Counted from the first letter of the stretch, positions 1-9,141 are shown. The stretch: 64,000 nucleotides of DNA from Tianweitania populi (GCF_014652875.1 NZ_BMZQ01000004.1:62001-126000); one strand, 5' to 3'. Translations and numbers: made by a program. The notes: generated by a model from the letters alone, not told the origin.

Positions 1-2
1 CC

Positions 3-3000
3 GATCTCGTGAACCGTTTCGGCCAAACGCATCCGACATCCAAGGCGATGACGCAGGACGCCCGGGCTCACCTTGCCGATCCGCGCACGGCCGCGGGTTT
101 CCGGGCGACATGGAAAGACGCCGTGTTCCCGATCGTGGCCGCGTCAGCGAAGGGGTCGCGCATCACCGACATGGACGGCAATACTTATGTCGACCTCGTC
201 AACGGCTACGGCCAATGCGCCTTCGGCCACGCGCCGGACTTCGTGTTGCGTGCCTTGGCCGAACAAATGGAGAAAGGTTTTGCCATCGGCCCGCAGTCGC
301 CGCTGGCCGGCAAGGTCGCCGAGCGCATCGGCCGCATGATCGGCCATGAGCGCGTGACGTTCTGCAACACGGGCTCGGAGGCCGTCATGGCCGCCATGCG
401 GGTGGCCCGCAGCGTCACCGGACGCGACCGGGTCGTGGTGTTCTCCAACGACTATCACGGCCAATTCGACGAGGTTCTGGTAAAGCGCGGCGGCCGTGCG
501 GGCGCGGCGATGCCGATCGCGCCGGGCATTCCAGCGGGCTCGGTCGGCAACATGTCCGTCATCCCTTACGGGGCTCCCGAAAGTCTGGACTGGATCGCGC
601 GCCATGCGGGCGAGATCGCCGCCGTGGTGATCGAGCCGATCCAGAGCCGGCATCCGGAACTGCGCCCGGTGGAGTTCGTGCGGGAACTACGCGCGCTTAC
701 GGCGCAAAAGGACATCGCGCTGGTGTTCGACGAGGTCGTCAGCGGCTTCCGCGTGGCGCCGGGCGGCGTTCAAAGCCTGTGGGGTATTCAGGGCGACATG
801 GCGACTTATGGCAAGGTTCTGGGCGGCAGCATGCCGCTCGGCATCCTGGCCGGCAGCGCCCGCTACATGGATGCGCTCGACGGCGGCTTCTGGCGCTATG
901 GCGATGCTTCCGAGCCGGAAGTGAGCCCGACCTTCTTTGCCGGAACCTTCGTGCGCCATCCACTGACATTGGCAGCGGCTGACGCCGTGCTCACCCACAT
1001 CGAAGGCGAAGGGCGCGCGCTTTACGACCGCGTCGCGCCGCGTACGGCCGCGCTGGTCGAGGAGATCAACGCGGATCTCGCCAGCCGTGGCGTGCCGGCC
1101 CGGGCGGAGGTCTTCAGCTCCTGGTTCGTGATCAATTTCAGCCAGACCGACCCGCTCGGCAGCCTTGCCTATACGCAGCTGCGGCAGATGGGGCTGCATA
1201 TTCAGGAAGGCTTTCCCTGCTATCTCACGACCGCCCACAGCGAAGACGACTTCGCCTTCATCATCAGGACCTTCCGCGATGCAACCGACGCGCTTCAAGC
1301 TGGCGGCATTCTCTGCCCCCCTGAAGGCATGCGCCCAATGGCCGTGACGAAGCAGCCCGAGCCACCGGCCATACCGGTTTCCGCGCCGCTGACGGAGTCG
1401 CAGATGGAGATCTGGCTGGCGGCCCAAATGGGTCCCGCCGCGTCAGCCGCCTTCAACGAGTCCTTCAGCATCACCATCGACGGGTCGGTTGACGACGCAG
1501 CCCTTCAGGCCGCGCTCCGTGATGTTGCGATGCGCCACGATGCCCTGCGCACGGTTTTCGCCAAGGACGGCAAGAGCCAGTCCGTTCAGGCCGAAAGCGA
1601 GTTCGACGTCGCGCGCGTTGATCTCTCGCAGGCTCCCGACGTGGACGCGGCGATCAAGGAGATCATCGCAGCCGATGCACGCAAGCCCTTCGACCTGACG
1701 CAAGCGCCGCCCGTGCGGGCTGCCTTGCTGCGGCTGCCCGAAGGCCGAAGCCTGTTCCTGTTTACCGCGCACCACATCGTCTGCGACGGCTGGTCGGGCA
1801 ATATCATCGCCGAAGATCTCGCGACCGCCTATTCGGCACGCATGGCGGAGCGGGAATTGGACATGCCGGAAGCCGCGTCCTTCTTCCGGCACACGGCCGC
1901 AGCCAAGCCGGCCAGCGAAGGCGAAGCGGCATTCTGGCTCGACCGGTTCCAGACCGTTCCCGATCCACTCGATCTGCCTTTTGATCGCGCACGGCCCGAA
2001 CAGCGCAGCTATCAAGGTGCGACCGTCACCCGCGAACTCAGTGCCGACATGCTGAAGCGGGTCCGCAAAGCCGGCGCGGCGTATGGCTGCACGCTGTTCT
2101 CGACCCTGCTCGGCAGCTTGCATATCCTGCTAGCGCGTTTGTCCGGCCAGGAGGATTTCGCCATCGCCGTGCCCTCGGCCGGGCAGAGCCTCGATGGCAA
2201 TGAAGGGCTTGTCGGCCATTGCGTGAACCTTTTGCCGATCCGGCTGGCCTCGACGCCTTCAACCGCCCTGCGCGATCACTTCAAGGCCGTGCAGACGCAT
2301 GTTTCGGATGCTTTCGAACATCGCAGCTACACCTATGGGACACTGGTGCGTCGCCTTGCCATCAAGCCGATGCCCGGTGTGCTGCCGCTGACGCAGGTCC
2401 AGTTCAACCTTGAGCGCGTGCCCGAAGCGCTGAGCTTCGGCGGCAGGCGCGCGATGGTGACGCCCAATCCCAAGGCGTTCTCCAATTTCGACCTGTTCTT
2501 CAACGTCATTGAACAGCCCGACGGGCTGCGGCTTGATGTCGATTACAACACCGACGTCCTCGATGACGGCACAATCGCGCGCTGGATCGATTGTTTCGGA
2601 ACCCTGCTGGACGCGCTGGCTGGCAGTGAGGCGGAGACTGTCGGTGCCCTGCCTGTCGTTCCAGCCGATCAAGCGCGCTGGCTGATCGACGATCTCAACC
2701 GGACGCAAGCGCTGTTCGACGACCAAACAACCGTCGTAGACATGTTTGCCGAGCAGGTTACGCTCCGGCCAAACAGCATCGCGGTGCGCTACCGCGACCA
2801 GGCGCTCACTTATGCCGAACTCGACCAGCGCAGCACGCAGCTGGCACGGCATATCGCGTCCCTGGACCTTGGGACCGGCCAGCGCGTCGCGATAGCGGTC
2901 GAGCGATCAGCTGAAATGCTGGTGAGCCTGCTGGCTGTGATGAAGGCGGGCCACACCTATATCCCGCTTGACCCCGCCCACCCGGCCCCGCGTCTGACAC

Positions 3001-4547
3001 AAACAATGGAAATGGCGGCGGTTGCCGCAGTGATCGCCGACAGCGACGATGTGGGGGCATTACGGCCGCAGGAATCGAAGCTCATCCACGTCCATCGCGA
3101 TATGGCGGCAATATCCGCGCAGGACAAAGAACCGTTACCGCGCTCGGCGCGCGATGGCAGCGCATCGGCCTATATCATCTTCACCTCTGGCTCGACCGGC
3201 ATTCCTAAAGGTGTCGAGGTTCCGCATCGCGCGCTCACCAACTTCCTTCGATCGATGGCGAAGGAGCCCGGCTTCGGGCCGCAGGATTCCATCGTCGCGC
3301 TGACGACCATCTCGTTCGACATCGCGGCGCTGGAGCTTTATCTGCCCCTGATCTGCGGCGGCACCGTGGTCATCGCCGATCGATCCGAGGTCACGGACGG
3401 CTTTGCCCTTGTGGACCGGATCAAGGCGAGCGGTGCGAGGGTGCTGCAGGCAACGCCCACTTTGTGGCGCATGCTGCTGGAAGCCGGCTTCGAACCGGAT
3501 GCATCCATGCGCATGCTGTGCGGCGGCGAAGCGCTGCCGCGCTATCTGGCGGAACGCCTCACCCAGTCCGGCGGCACGCTGTGGAACATGTATGGCCCAA
3601 CCGAGACGACGATCTGGTCTTCCGTCGATCGTGTCGATGCCAGCCGGCCGATCACCATCGGCCACCCCATCGACAACACGTCGCTGCATATCCTTTCGCC
3701 GGAGGGGCAGTTGCAGCCGGTCGGCGCGATCGGGGAGTTGCATATCGGCGGTGTCGGTCTCGCGCATGGCTATCTCAACCAGCCCGATCTGACGGAGAAG
3801 AGCTTCCGCTCCATTGCCCTGCCGGGCCATACCATCCAGCGCCTTTACAGCACGGGCGATGTGGGGAAGCGCCTGCCGGATGGTTCGCTCCAGCTGCTCG
3901 GGCGACGCGACAATCAGGTCAAATTGCGCGGCTTCCGCATCGAGCTTGGCGATATAGAAGCCGTGCTGCGGAAGGTCAAAGGCATCGCCGATGCGGCCGT
4001 GGACGTGAAGGCAAAGGCGACCGGTGATCGTCAGCTGGTCGGCTATTATGTCTGTACGCCGGGCCAGAGCGTGTCCGCTGAAACCCTCGCTACGCAAGCT
4101 GCTGCCAAGCTGCCGGCCTACATGTTGCCGAGTGCGTGGGTGCAGCTTGAGGCCCTGCCGGAAACCGCCAACGGCAAGCTTGATCGCAAGGCGTTGCCCC
4201 TGCCCGGCTTGGCGGTATCAGCGGCGCCGACTGCATTGCAGGGTCCGACAACACAACTGGAACACGAGCTCGCCGAAATCTGGAAGAACGTGTTGGGCAT
4301 CCCCGAGGTGGATGTACGCCACAACATCTTTTCGCTGGGCGCCGATTCCCTTTCGGTGTTCCGCATTGCTGCCCGGATGATGGAGGCAGGCCTCGGTCTT
4401 GACGCGCGCGATCTCCTCAAGTTCCCGACGATCCGCGACCTCGCCCGCCACGCTGCCCAGGCGAAACCCGGCGTAGGTTCCGGTTCGGCCACCAGCCTCA
4501 AAGATTTCCGCAATGGCGCCAGGCGCGCTGCAAGGAGGGTCGCATGA
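3..4547 (+). CDS. Nonribosomal peptide synthetase, aminotransferase-C-A-PCP (5' partial)
   Basis: Builds a peptide or lipopeptide on carrier-protein thioesters in the cytoplasm. Residues are counted from a GTG at 9, but the frame is open to the window edge and the opening resembles the linker before an internal PKS/NRPS aminotransferase domain, so the true start is probably upstream. Order: class III PLP aminotransferase (about 15-440, Schiff-base Lys269 in ATYGKVLGG), condensation domain (about 460-890, HHIVCDG with His588/589), adenylation domain (about 905-1395; FTSGSTGIPKG, YGPTETT, NGKLDRKAL with Lys1390), and PCP (Ser1447 in GADSL). The ten specificity positions read by alignment to GrsA in memory are D,I,L,Q,L,G,M,I,W,K, close to known glycine codes. 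Expected upstream partner: a ketoacyl-making PKS module whose keto group is aminated. The stop overlaps the next start (ATGA). Confidence 0.93.
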   Translation, partial: DLVNRFGQTHPTSKAMTQDARAHLADPRTAAGFRATWKDAVFPIVAASAKGSRITDMDGNTYVDLVNGYGQCAFGHAPDFVLRALAEQMEKGFAIGPQSPLAGKVAERIGRMIGHERVTFCNTGSEAVMAAMRVARSVTGRDRVVVFSNDYHGQFDEVLVKRGGRAGAAMPIAPGIPAGSVGNMSVIPYGAPESLDWIARHAGEIAAVVIEPIQSRHPELRPVEFVRELRALTAQKDIALVFDEVVSGFRVAPGGVQSLWGIQGDMATYGKVLGGSMPLGILAGSARYMDALDGGFWRYGDASEPEVSPTFFAGTFVRHPLTLAAADAVLTHIEGEGRALYDRVAPRTAALVEEINADLASRGVPARAEVFSSWFVINFSQTDPLGSLAYTQLRQMGLHIQEGFPCYLTTAHSEDDFAFIIRTFRDATDALQAGGILCPPEGMRPMAVTKQPEPPAIPVSAPLTESQMEIWLAAQMGPAASAAFNESFSITIDGSVDDAALQAALRDVAMRHDALRTVFAKDGKSQSVQAESEFDVARVDLSQAPDVDAAIKEIIAADARKPFDLTQAPPVRAALLRLPEGRSLFLFTAHHIVCDGWSGNIIAEDLATAYSARMAERELDMPEAASFFRHTAAAKPASEGEAAFWLDRFQTVPDPLDLPFDRARPEQRSYQGATVTRELSADMLKRVRKAGAAYGCTLFSTLLGSLHILLARLSGQEDFAIAVPSAGQSLDGNEGLVGHCVNLLPIRLASTPSTALRDHFKAVQTHVSDAFEHRSYTYGTLVRRLAIKPMPGVLPLTQVQFNLERVPEALSFGGRRAMVTPNPKAFSNFDLFFNVIEQPDGLRLDVDYNTDVLDDGTIARWIDCFGTLLDALAGSEAETVGALPVVPADQARWLIDDLNRTQALFDDQTTVVDMFAEQVTLRPNSIAVRYRDQALTYAELDQRSTQLARHIASLDLGTGQRVAIAVERSAEMLVSLLAVMKAGHTYIPLDPAHPAPRLTQTMEMAAVAAVIADSDDVGALRPQESKLIHVHRDMAAISAQDKEPLPRSARDGSASAYIIFTSGSTGIPKGVEVPHRALTNFLRSMAKEPGFGPQDSIVALTTISFDIAALELYLPLICGGTVVIADRSEVTDGFALVDRIKASGARVLQATPTLWRMLLEAGFEPDASMRMLCGGEALPRYLAERLTQSGGTLWNMYGPTETTIWSSVDRVDASRPITIGHPIDNTSLHILSPEGQLQPVGAIGELHIGGVGLAHGYLNQPDLTEKSFRSIALPGHTIQRLYSTGDVGKRLPDGSLQLLGRRDNQVKLRGFRIELGDIEAVLRKVKGIADAAVDVKAKATGDRQLVGYYVCTPGQSVSAETLATQAAAKLPAYMLPSAWVQLEALPETANGKLDRKALPLPGLAVSAAPTALQGPTTQLEHELAEIWKNVLGIPEVDVRHNIFSLGADSLSVFRIAARMMEAGLGLDARDLLKFPTIRDLARHAAQAKPGVGSGSATSLKDFRNGARRAARRVA

Positions 4548-7306
4548 ACCAACATTCCCTTGGCGCGCGACCCCTGCCGCTTCCGAGTGTCGTTGATCGC
4601 TTTCCTTGCACGCAGTCGCAGCAGCGCTTCTGGCTGCTCGAACAGATGGCGCCCGGCAACACCTCCGCCAATGTCGCCTTGTGCTGGGAATTACGCGGGA
4701 GCTTTCAGGCGGAAACCATCGAAAAAGCGTTCCGCCAAGTGAACGACCGGCATGAGATCCTGCGCACCCGCTTTGTGGAAGAAGACTCCGTGCCACTGCA
4801 GGAAGTCGTCGATCACTGCGACTTCAAGCTCTCCGTCGTCGATCTTCGCACCGTCCCCACGGATCAGTTGGAAAAGCGGGTCGCATCCATCAGCAAAGAG
4901 GAGGCCCGTATCTCCTTCGATCTGTCGCGGGCATGCCTCCTTCGCGCCACCTTGCTCCAGCTTGCCGCAGACCGTGCCTATCTGCTGATTACCGTCCATC
5001 ATCTGTGCTTCGACGGCATGTCGATCCGCGTCCTTGGTCGCGAGATCGGCGAGATCCTCGATGCGGCGGACAACAACCGTGCACCCGAACTGCCGGAGCT
5101 TGCGCTTCAATATGGCGACTTTGCCCTGTGGGAGGAGGCACATCGGCAATCGGCGGATTTCGAGACCGAGCGATCATATTGGCGCGACAGGCTGGCCGAC
5201 GCGCCGTATTTCGAATTGCCGACGGACAAGCCGCGCGATCTGGCGCGGAGCCATGCCGGCGCAGCTGTCTCGATGCTGTTGTCCAAAGACACCTCCAACC
5301 GCATCGACGCTCTTTCCCGCAGCGAAGGGGTCAGCGTCTTCAGCCTGTCGGCGGCGATCCTGGCCGCCGTGCTTCATCGCTGGACGGGCAAGACCGACAT
5401 CGCCATCGGAACGCAGATCGCCGGCCGTGATGAGACCGACCTCGAGACGCTTCTTGGCGTCTTCATCAACAACATCGTCCTTCGCTTCGCAGTTGAGCCC
5501 GACGCCGGCTTTCAATCCCATTTGGCCGCTGCGAACGGGATAGTTAGGGATGCGCTGGTTCATCAGCATATGCCCTTCAACACGCTGGTGGAGATGCTCA
5601 ATCCGCCGCGCGATCCTGCACGCACGCCGCTGTTTTCGGTCAACATGATCGTGCAGAGGGCGTTCATGGAGGATCATCGCTACAAGCACTTCGAAATGCT
5701 TGGCCGCCCCTCTTCCACGCCTGGTGCGCTATTTGATCTCAATTTTATGATGATCGGGCGGCCGGACGGCTGGCGGGCAACCATCGAATACAATCCGGAT
5801 CTTTTCGACGCCACCACGGCAGACCGGCTTCTTGCCGACTGGACGGGGGCGATCGAGACGCTGACAGCCCATCCGGCACGCGCGATCGCGGCGCTTCCCA
5901 TCACCTTCCCGGCTGCCGCAACTGCTGTCGACCAGCCTGGTCCGGCGACGATTGAGGCGCTGCTCCTCGAACACGCGGCGGTTGCCGCCGTGAAGGCCGT
6001 TGATCCGAGCAACGGGGCCTACCGGCTTCTTGTGGTGCCTGACCCCTCCTGCACGCAGCCGCTCGAAACATTGCCGACGACACTCCTCGACCATCTATCG
6101 AAGACCGCGCCGGCTTTATCCCGGCCAATCTCGATCAGCTTGGTCATGCAATTGCCCGGCGACGTCGGCAAAAGCCTTCAAGCTAGGCCAGCCAAGGGCG
6201 ACGCCGAAACTGCCACGAATGCTCATCACGACGCGCTTGAAGCCGTGGTCAGCGAACTGTGGCGCGAGCTTCTTGGGCTTTCGGACGTGGATCGCACTGC
6301 CAACTTCTTCGATCTTGGCGGGCACTCGTTATTGGCTGTCCGCCTGATCGCAAAGCTGCGCGAGCGCTTGAACGTCAAGCTGACCACCACGGCCCTTTAC
6401 CGCGCGCCGACGATCGAGAAGCTCACAGCCGAGCTGGCGGCGTTCGCGCCCATCAACGCTGTCATCCCGGAAGAAGACACCCGCATCCACGACATCAATC
6501 CGGATGCACCGGGCATTCCGATCATCTCGATCAACAACTATTCGACGATCTACGCCATCTCCAAGCATTTCAGCACGCCGCGGCGCTGCATCAGCGTGCG
6601 GTTGGTCGATCCGGACGCGCCTTTCGAGCCCGATAACAAGAGCTTCGAGCAGATCGCCGACGCCTATGTCGAACTGGTCAAGCGCGTGCAGCCTAGAGGC
6701 CCCTATGCCCTCTTCGGCGTTTGCGTTCATGGCAATATCGCGCTGGAAATCGCACGCCGACTGATTGCCGGCGGCGACGAGGTGGCGGGGCTGTTTATCA
6801 AAGATGTCTGGGCGCCGGCCTATTCGGCCCATGTGCGAGACAACCGCAAGATCCGCCTGCTCAACAAGGTCCACGACGGTCTCCTGAGGCTTCGCAGATG
6901 GCGACGTGGGGAGTTGTCGATGTTCGACGTGCTCAGATATTATCCCATTATCCGATCGCGACGCCTGTTCCTGGTGATGGAGCGTTTCTTCGGGAACACG
7001 CTGGAAATGGAAACACGCCTGCTATCCACGACCTCGCAGGGTGCCTTTGTTTCCTACCTGGCTGCGGCCAGGAACCGGTACATGCCTGAAACCTATCCCG
7101 GCGATGTGGTGATGTTCAAGACAAACGAGTCGCCTGCCGGCCGCGACTTCGACAAGAGCCTGGGCTGGAAGGCTGTTGTTTCAGGCAGGTTCGACATTGC
7201 CGAGCTTGAGGAGATCGTGGTGTCGCGGGGCGTTGAGATCGGCACGGCCGAAGCGGCGGCCCGGATCGAAGCGACTTTGCAGCAAGCGGAGGGCGGCGGG
7301 GCTTGA
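4544..7306 (+). CDS. NRPS termination protein: C - adenylation remnant - PCP - atypical thioesterase
   Basis: Second synthetase protein, translationally coupled to the first (ATGA) and with a strong Shine-Dalgarno AAGGAGG at 4532-4538. Condensation domain about 10-440 with HHLCFDG (His152/153, Asp157). Residues about 455-560 look like only the C-terminal subdomain of an adenylation domain (LLLEHAAVAAVKAV, RLLVVPDPS, then LPGDVGKSLQARP, resembling the A10 motif); no A3-A8 core is present. PCP with Ser595 in DLGGHSLL. Thioesterase-like domain about 660-915: the nucleophile motif is GVCVHG (Cys727), and no His occurs in roughly the last 130 residues, where the catalytic His is normally found. 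It may release, transfer or merely bind the product. An amino acid for this module would have to be loaded in trans, or the C domain may condense with a soluble amine. Confidence 0.9.
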   Translation: MNQHSLGARPLPLPSVVDRFPCTQSQQRFWLLEQMAPGNTSANVALCWELRGSFQAETIEKAFRQVNDRHEILRTRFVEEDSVPLQEVVDHCDFKLSVVDLRTVPTDQLEKRVASISKEEARISFDLSRACLLRATLLQLAADRAYLLITVHHLCFDGMSIRVLGREIGEILDAADNNRAPELPELALQYGDFALWEEAHRQSADFETERSYWRDRLADAPYFELPTDKPRDLARSHAGAAVSMLLSKDTSNRIDALSRSEGVSVFSLSAAILAAVLHRWTGKTDIAIGTQIAGRDETDLETLLGVFINNIVLRFAVEPDAGFQSHLAAANGIVRDALVHQHMPFNTLVEMLNPPRDPARTPLFSVNMIVQRAFMEDHRYKHFEMLGRPSSTPGALFDLNFMMIGRPDGWRATIEYNPDLFDATTADRLLADWTGAIETLTAHPARAIAALPITFPAAATAVDQPGPATIEALLLEHAAVAAVKAVDPSNGAYRLLVVPDPSCTQPLETLPTTLLDHLSKTAPALSRPISISLVMQLPGDVGKSLQARPAKGDAETATNAHHDALEAVVSELWRELLGLSDVDRTANFFDLGGHSLLAVRLIAKLRERLNVKLTTTALYRAPTIEKLTAELAAFAPINAVIPEEDTRIHDINPDAPGIPIISINNYSTIYAISKHFSTPRRCISVRLVDPDAPFEPDNKSFEQIADAYVELVKRVQPRGPYALFGVCVHGNIALEIARRLIAGGDEVAGLFIKDVWAPAYSAHVRDNRKIRLLNKVHDGLLRLRRWRRGELSMFDVLRYYPIIRSRRLFLVMERFFGNTLEMETRLLSTTSQGAFVSYLAAARNRYMPETYPGDVVMFKTNESPAGRDFDKSLGWKAVVSGRFDIAELEEIVVSRGVEIGTAEAAARIEATLQQAEGGGA

Positions 7307-7322
7307 GAACAAGCCCGCCGCC
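7292..7322 (+). terminator. GC-rich stem-loop over the NRPS stop codon
   Basis: Arms 7292-7304 and 7311-7322 pair over 12 positions (one bulged G) around a 6-base loop that contains the end of the stop codon. It lies in the convergent gap between the synthetase and the response regulator. No T-run follows, so intrinsic termination is uncertain; it may protect the mRNA end. Confidence 0.4.
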
Positions 7323-7383
7323 ATCGACGCCGACCGAGGCACGATCGCTGCCTTATGCCCGGCCTCAGCACGATAAGGATGGA

Positions 7384-8058
7384 TCAGTCCAGCGCCGAGA
7401 ACCAGCCATTGGCGATCGCATAGCGCACGATGGCCGAACGCGTGCCGAGGCCGAGCTTTTCGGCCGCGCGCAGTTTGTAAGTCTCGACCGACTTTGGACT
7501 GAGGTTGAACTCGGCGGCGATCTCCTTGATCCCGTAGCCGAGTGCCGTCAGCCGCAGCGTATCGAGTTCCCTCGTGCTGACTTTCGGATGTGCAGGATGC
7601 GGCGCAATCCTAATGCCCTGGTTCGCCGAACTGCGTCCGAGTGTCCGGCTCAGCAGCACCGGATCGACGTAAGTGCCGCCGGCCCTGACGGAGCGAATAG
7701 CCGGTACAATCAGGCGCGGATCGGAACTCTTCAAGATAAAGCCGCCCACCTGCATCTGCAGGGCGTTGCGGAGGGTTTCCTGATCCGTGTGCATGCTGTG
7801 AAGCAGCACTTTCACGGTCGGGAAGCGGCTCATTAGCCTGGCGATCCAGCTCAAGCCTTGATCCTGCTCAAGGGTGATGTCGAGGATCGCGACGGAGGCA
7901 CGCGGATCGGCGAAATGCGTTGCCGCGCTGTCCGCCGTTCTTGCCGATCCGATCAGCGTCAGATCGGGCTCGCTGGCCATGAGGGCCGAGAGGCCAGCGA
8001 TGATACTGGGGTGGTCGTCCACAATGAAGACGCCCGTGCTTGCCGCATCTTTTTCCAT
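7384..8058 (-). CDS. LuxR/NarL-family response regulator
   Basis: Two-component transcription regulator. The receiver domain (about 8-125 from the ATG at 8058) has the acidic pair in FIVDDHP, phospho-acceptor Asp60 in AILDIT and the conserved Lys110 in FILKSSD. The C-terminal LuxR helix-turn-helix (about 150-215) contains STRELDTLRL and IKEIAAEFNLSPKSVETY. Two GTG codons lie just upstream (8064, 8061), but the ATG forms a TGATG overlap with the stop of the kinase gene, which I take as the start. It is transcribed with the kinase and sits between the synthetase and exopolysaccharide genes, so either could be its target; the sequence does not decide. Confidence 0.9.
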   Translation of the reverse strand: MEKDAASTGVFIVDDHPSIIAGLSALMASEPDLTLIGSARTADSAATHFADPRASVAILDITLEQDQGLSWIARLMSRFPTVKVLLHSMHTDQETLRNALQMQVGGFILKSSDPRLIVPAIRSVRAGGTYVDPVLLSRTLGRSSANQGIRIAPHPAHPKVSTRELDTLRLTALGYGIKEIAAEFNLSPKSVETYKLRAAEKLGLGTRSAIVRYAIANGWFSALD

Positions 8059-8738
8059 CACCACCTCGCATCGGGGATGTGGATGAGCATGCGCGCTCCC
8101 CGCGGGTGATTGGGCTCGATCTGCAAATTGCCTTTCAACTCCGCGAGGCGCTCGCGCACGCAGTGCAGACCCAGATGTCGGCCGCTGCGGTCGTAAGCCT
8201 TTTCGAGATCGATGCCGTTCCCGTCATCGCTGAACGTGATCTCCAACGTGCCGATCGCGGACTGATGCAGACGAACCAGCACATGGGTCGAGCTCGGCGC
8301 GTGCTTGGCGACGTTGGTCAGCAATTCGCCGATCACGGCCGTGATAAGGTCAGCGCAATGGCTCCCGACATCAACATGCGGTGTGTTCAGCTCAACGAGT
8401 GTTGGAATTTGCGTGACCTGAGACCAGGTCTGCATCTGGTTGCTGATGACTTCAACGAGCCCCCGGTGCTGAATGCACCGCATGTCGCAGGCCAGACCCC
8501 GTAAGGTGCCGTTGAGGGTGTCGAGCCGCTTTCGCAGCGTCGCAATCTTCAGCCGGTCGGTCGGATCGTTCTCGACAGCAAACAATTCGTAGCTGAAGGC
8601 CGTGAGGTCCCAACCGACCCGGTCGTGCAACTCTCGCGACAGGTGCAGGCGCGCGCTGAGGTATGCATCCGCCCACGCGCCATTATCACTTACGCTAACC
8701 TTCTCCTGATCTTCGATAAACATGATATTATTCCCCAC
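8058..8738 (-). CDS. Soluble sensor histidine kinase, NarL/DegS-like
   Basis: Partner kinase of the response regulator encoded directly downstream. From a GTG at 8738 the protein is 226 residues with no signal peptide or membrane segment. The HisKA_3-type dimerization helix has the phospho-acceptor His38 in SRELHDRVGWD; the HATPase domain has an N box ELLTNVAKHA, a G1 box FSDDGNGI and GLHCVRERLAELKG. The GTG is preferred because AAAGGAGA (8748-8755, minus strand) lies 9 bases before it. An in-frame ATG exists at 8723, and the frame stays open to 8858 without a better ribosome site. The signal it senses is unknown; lacking a sensor domain, it may read another protein. Confidence 0.85.
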   Translation of the reverse strand: MGNNIMFIEDQEKVSVSDNGAWADAYLSARLHLSRELHDRVGWDLTAFSYELFAVENDPTDRLKIATLRKRLDTLNGTLRGLACDMRCIQHRGLVEVISNQMQTWSQVTQIPTLVELNTPHVDVGSHCADLITAVIGELLTNVAKHAPSSTHVLVRLHQSAIGTLEITFSDDGNGIDLEKAYDRSGRHLGLHCVRERLAELKGNLQIEPNHPRGARMLIHIPDARW

Positions 8739-9009
8739 ATCGCCAAATCTCCTTTGTCCCCGAAGTAAACCTATTATTAATGACACTAATGCGCCATAGC
8801 TCCTCGGGCCTAAACCATAGGTGGGAATTTGGCGCCTGCTGCGGCCGATGTAGTCCATCCCGCGCGAGAAGAACTAGCCCTTCGTTGCGTTACCACGCGT
8901 GGAGCCACCTGTTCGAAGCGCAAGGCGGCGTTAGATCGGCGTTAACCTTGATTTGGCACCATCAGGTGCGAAACAGGACAACAAGGGCGAGACCTTGGGA
9001 CGTTTGCTG
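8739..9009. other. Upstream region of the two-component operon
   Basis: About 270 bases without a convincing gene. It should carry the promoter of the leftward kinase-regulator pair and possibly one for the small rightward open frame at 9010. I recognise no clear promoter boxes, operators or stable hairpins. Confidence 0.5.
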
Positions 9010-9141
9010 ATGCAACAAACATCCGGGCCTGGATCACGAACCCGGTGGACGGCAAGCGGCGCGTTCTATCGCAGGCTTGCGATCATCCTCGCCCTTCTGT
9101 TCTGGGGTGGCGTTGGGATAGCGATCTACGCGTACGTCTAG
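9010..9141 (+). CDS. Small predicted single-pass membrane protein (43 aa)
   Basis: Open frame from ATG at 9010 encoding a basic N-terminal half (GSRTRWTASGAFYRRL) followed by one strongly hydrophobic helix (AIILALLFWGGVGIAIYAYV) ending at the stop. The charge distribution fits a small inner-membrane protein with the N-terminus in the cytoplasm. A TTG further upstream in frame is possible. No strong ribosome site is seen. It lies tail to tail with the ExoY-like transferase gene and is the only plus-strand candidate in the neighbourhood. It may be a chance frame. Confidence 0.35.
   Translation: MQQTSGPGSRTRWTASGAFYRRLAIILALLFWGGVGIAIYAYV

Noticed and set aside
3135-4097. Long minus-strand open frame (320 codons) inside the first synthetase gene, and similar ones at 32690-33889, 35984-37324 and 31355-32359
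   Set aside because: They lie exactly opposite genes with clear domains, and their translations are rich in Arg, His and Asp without family motifs; they are expected shadows in GC-rich coding sequence.
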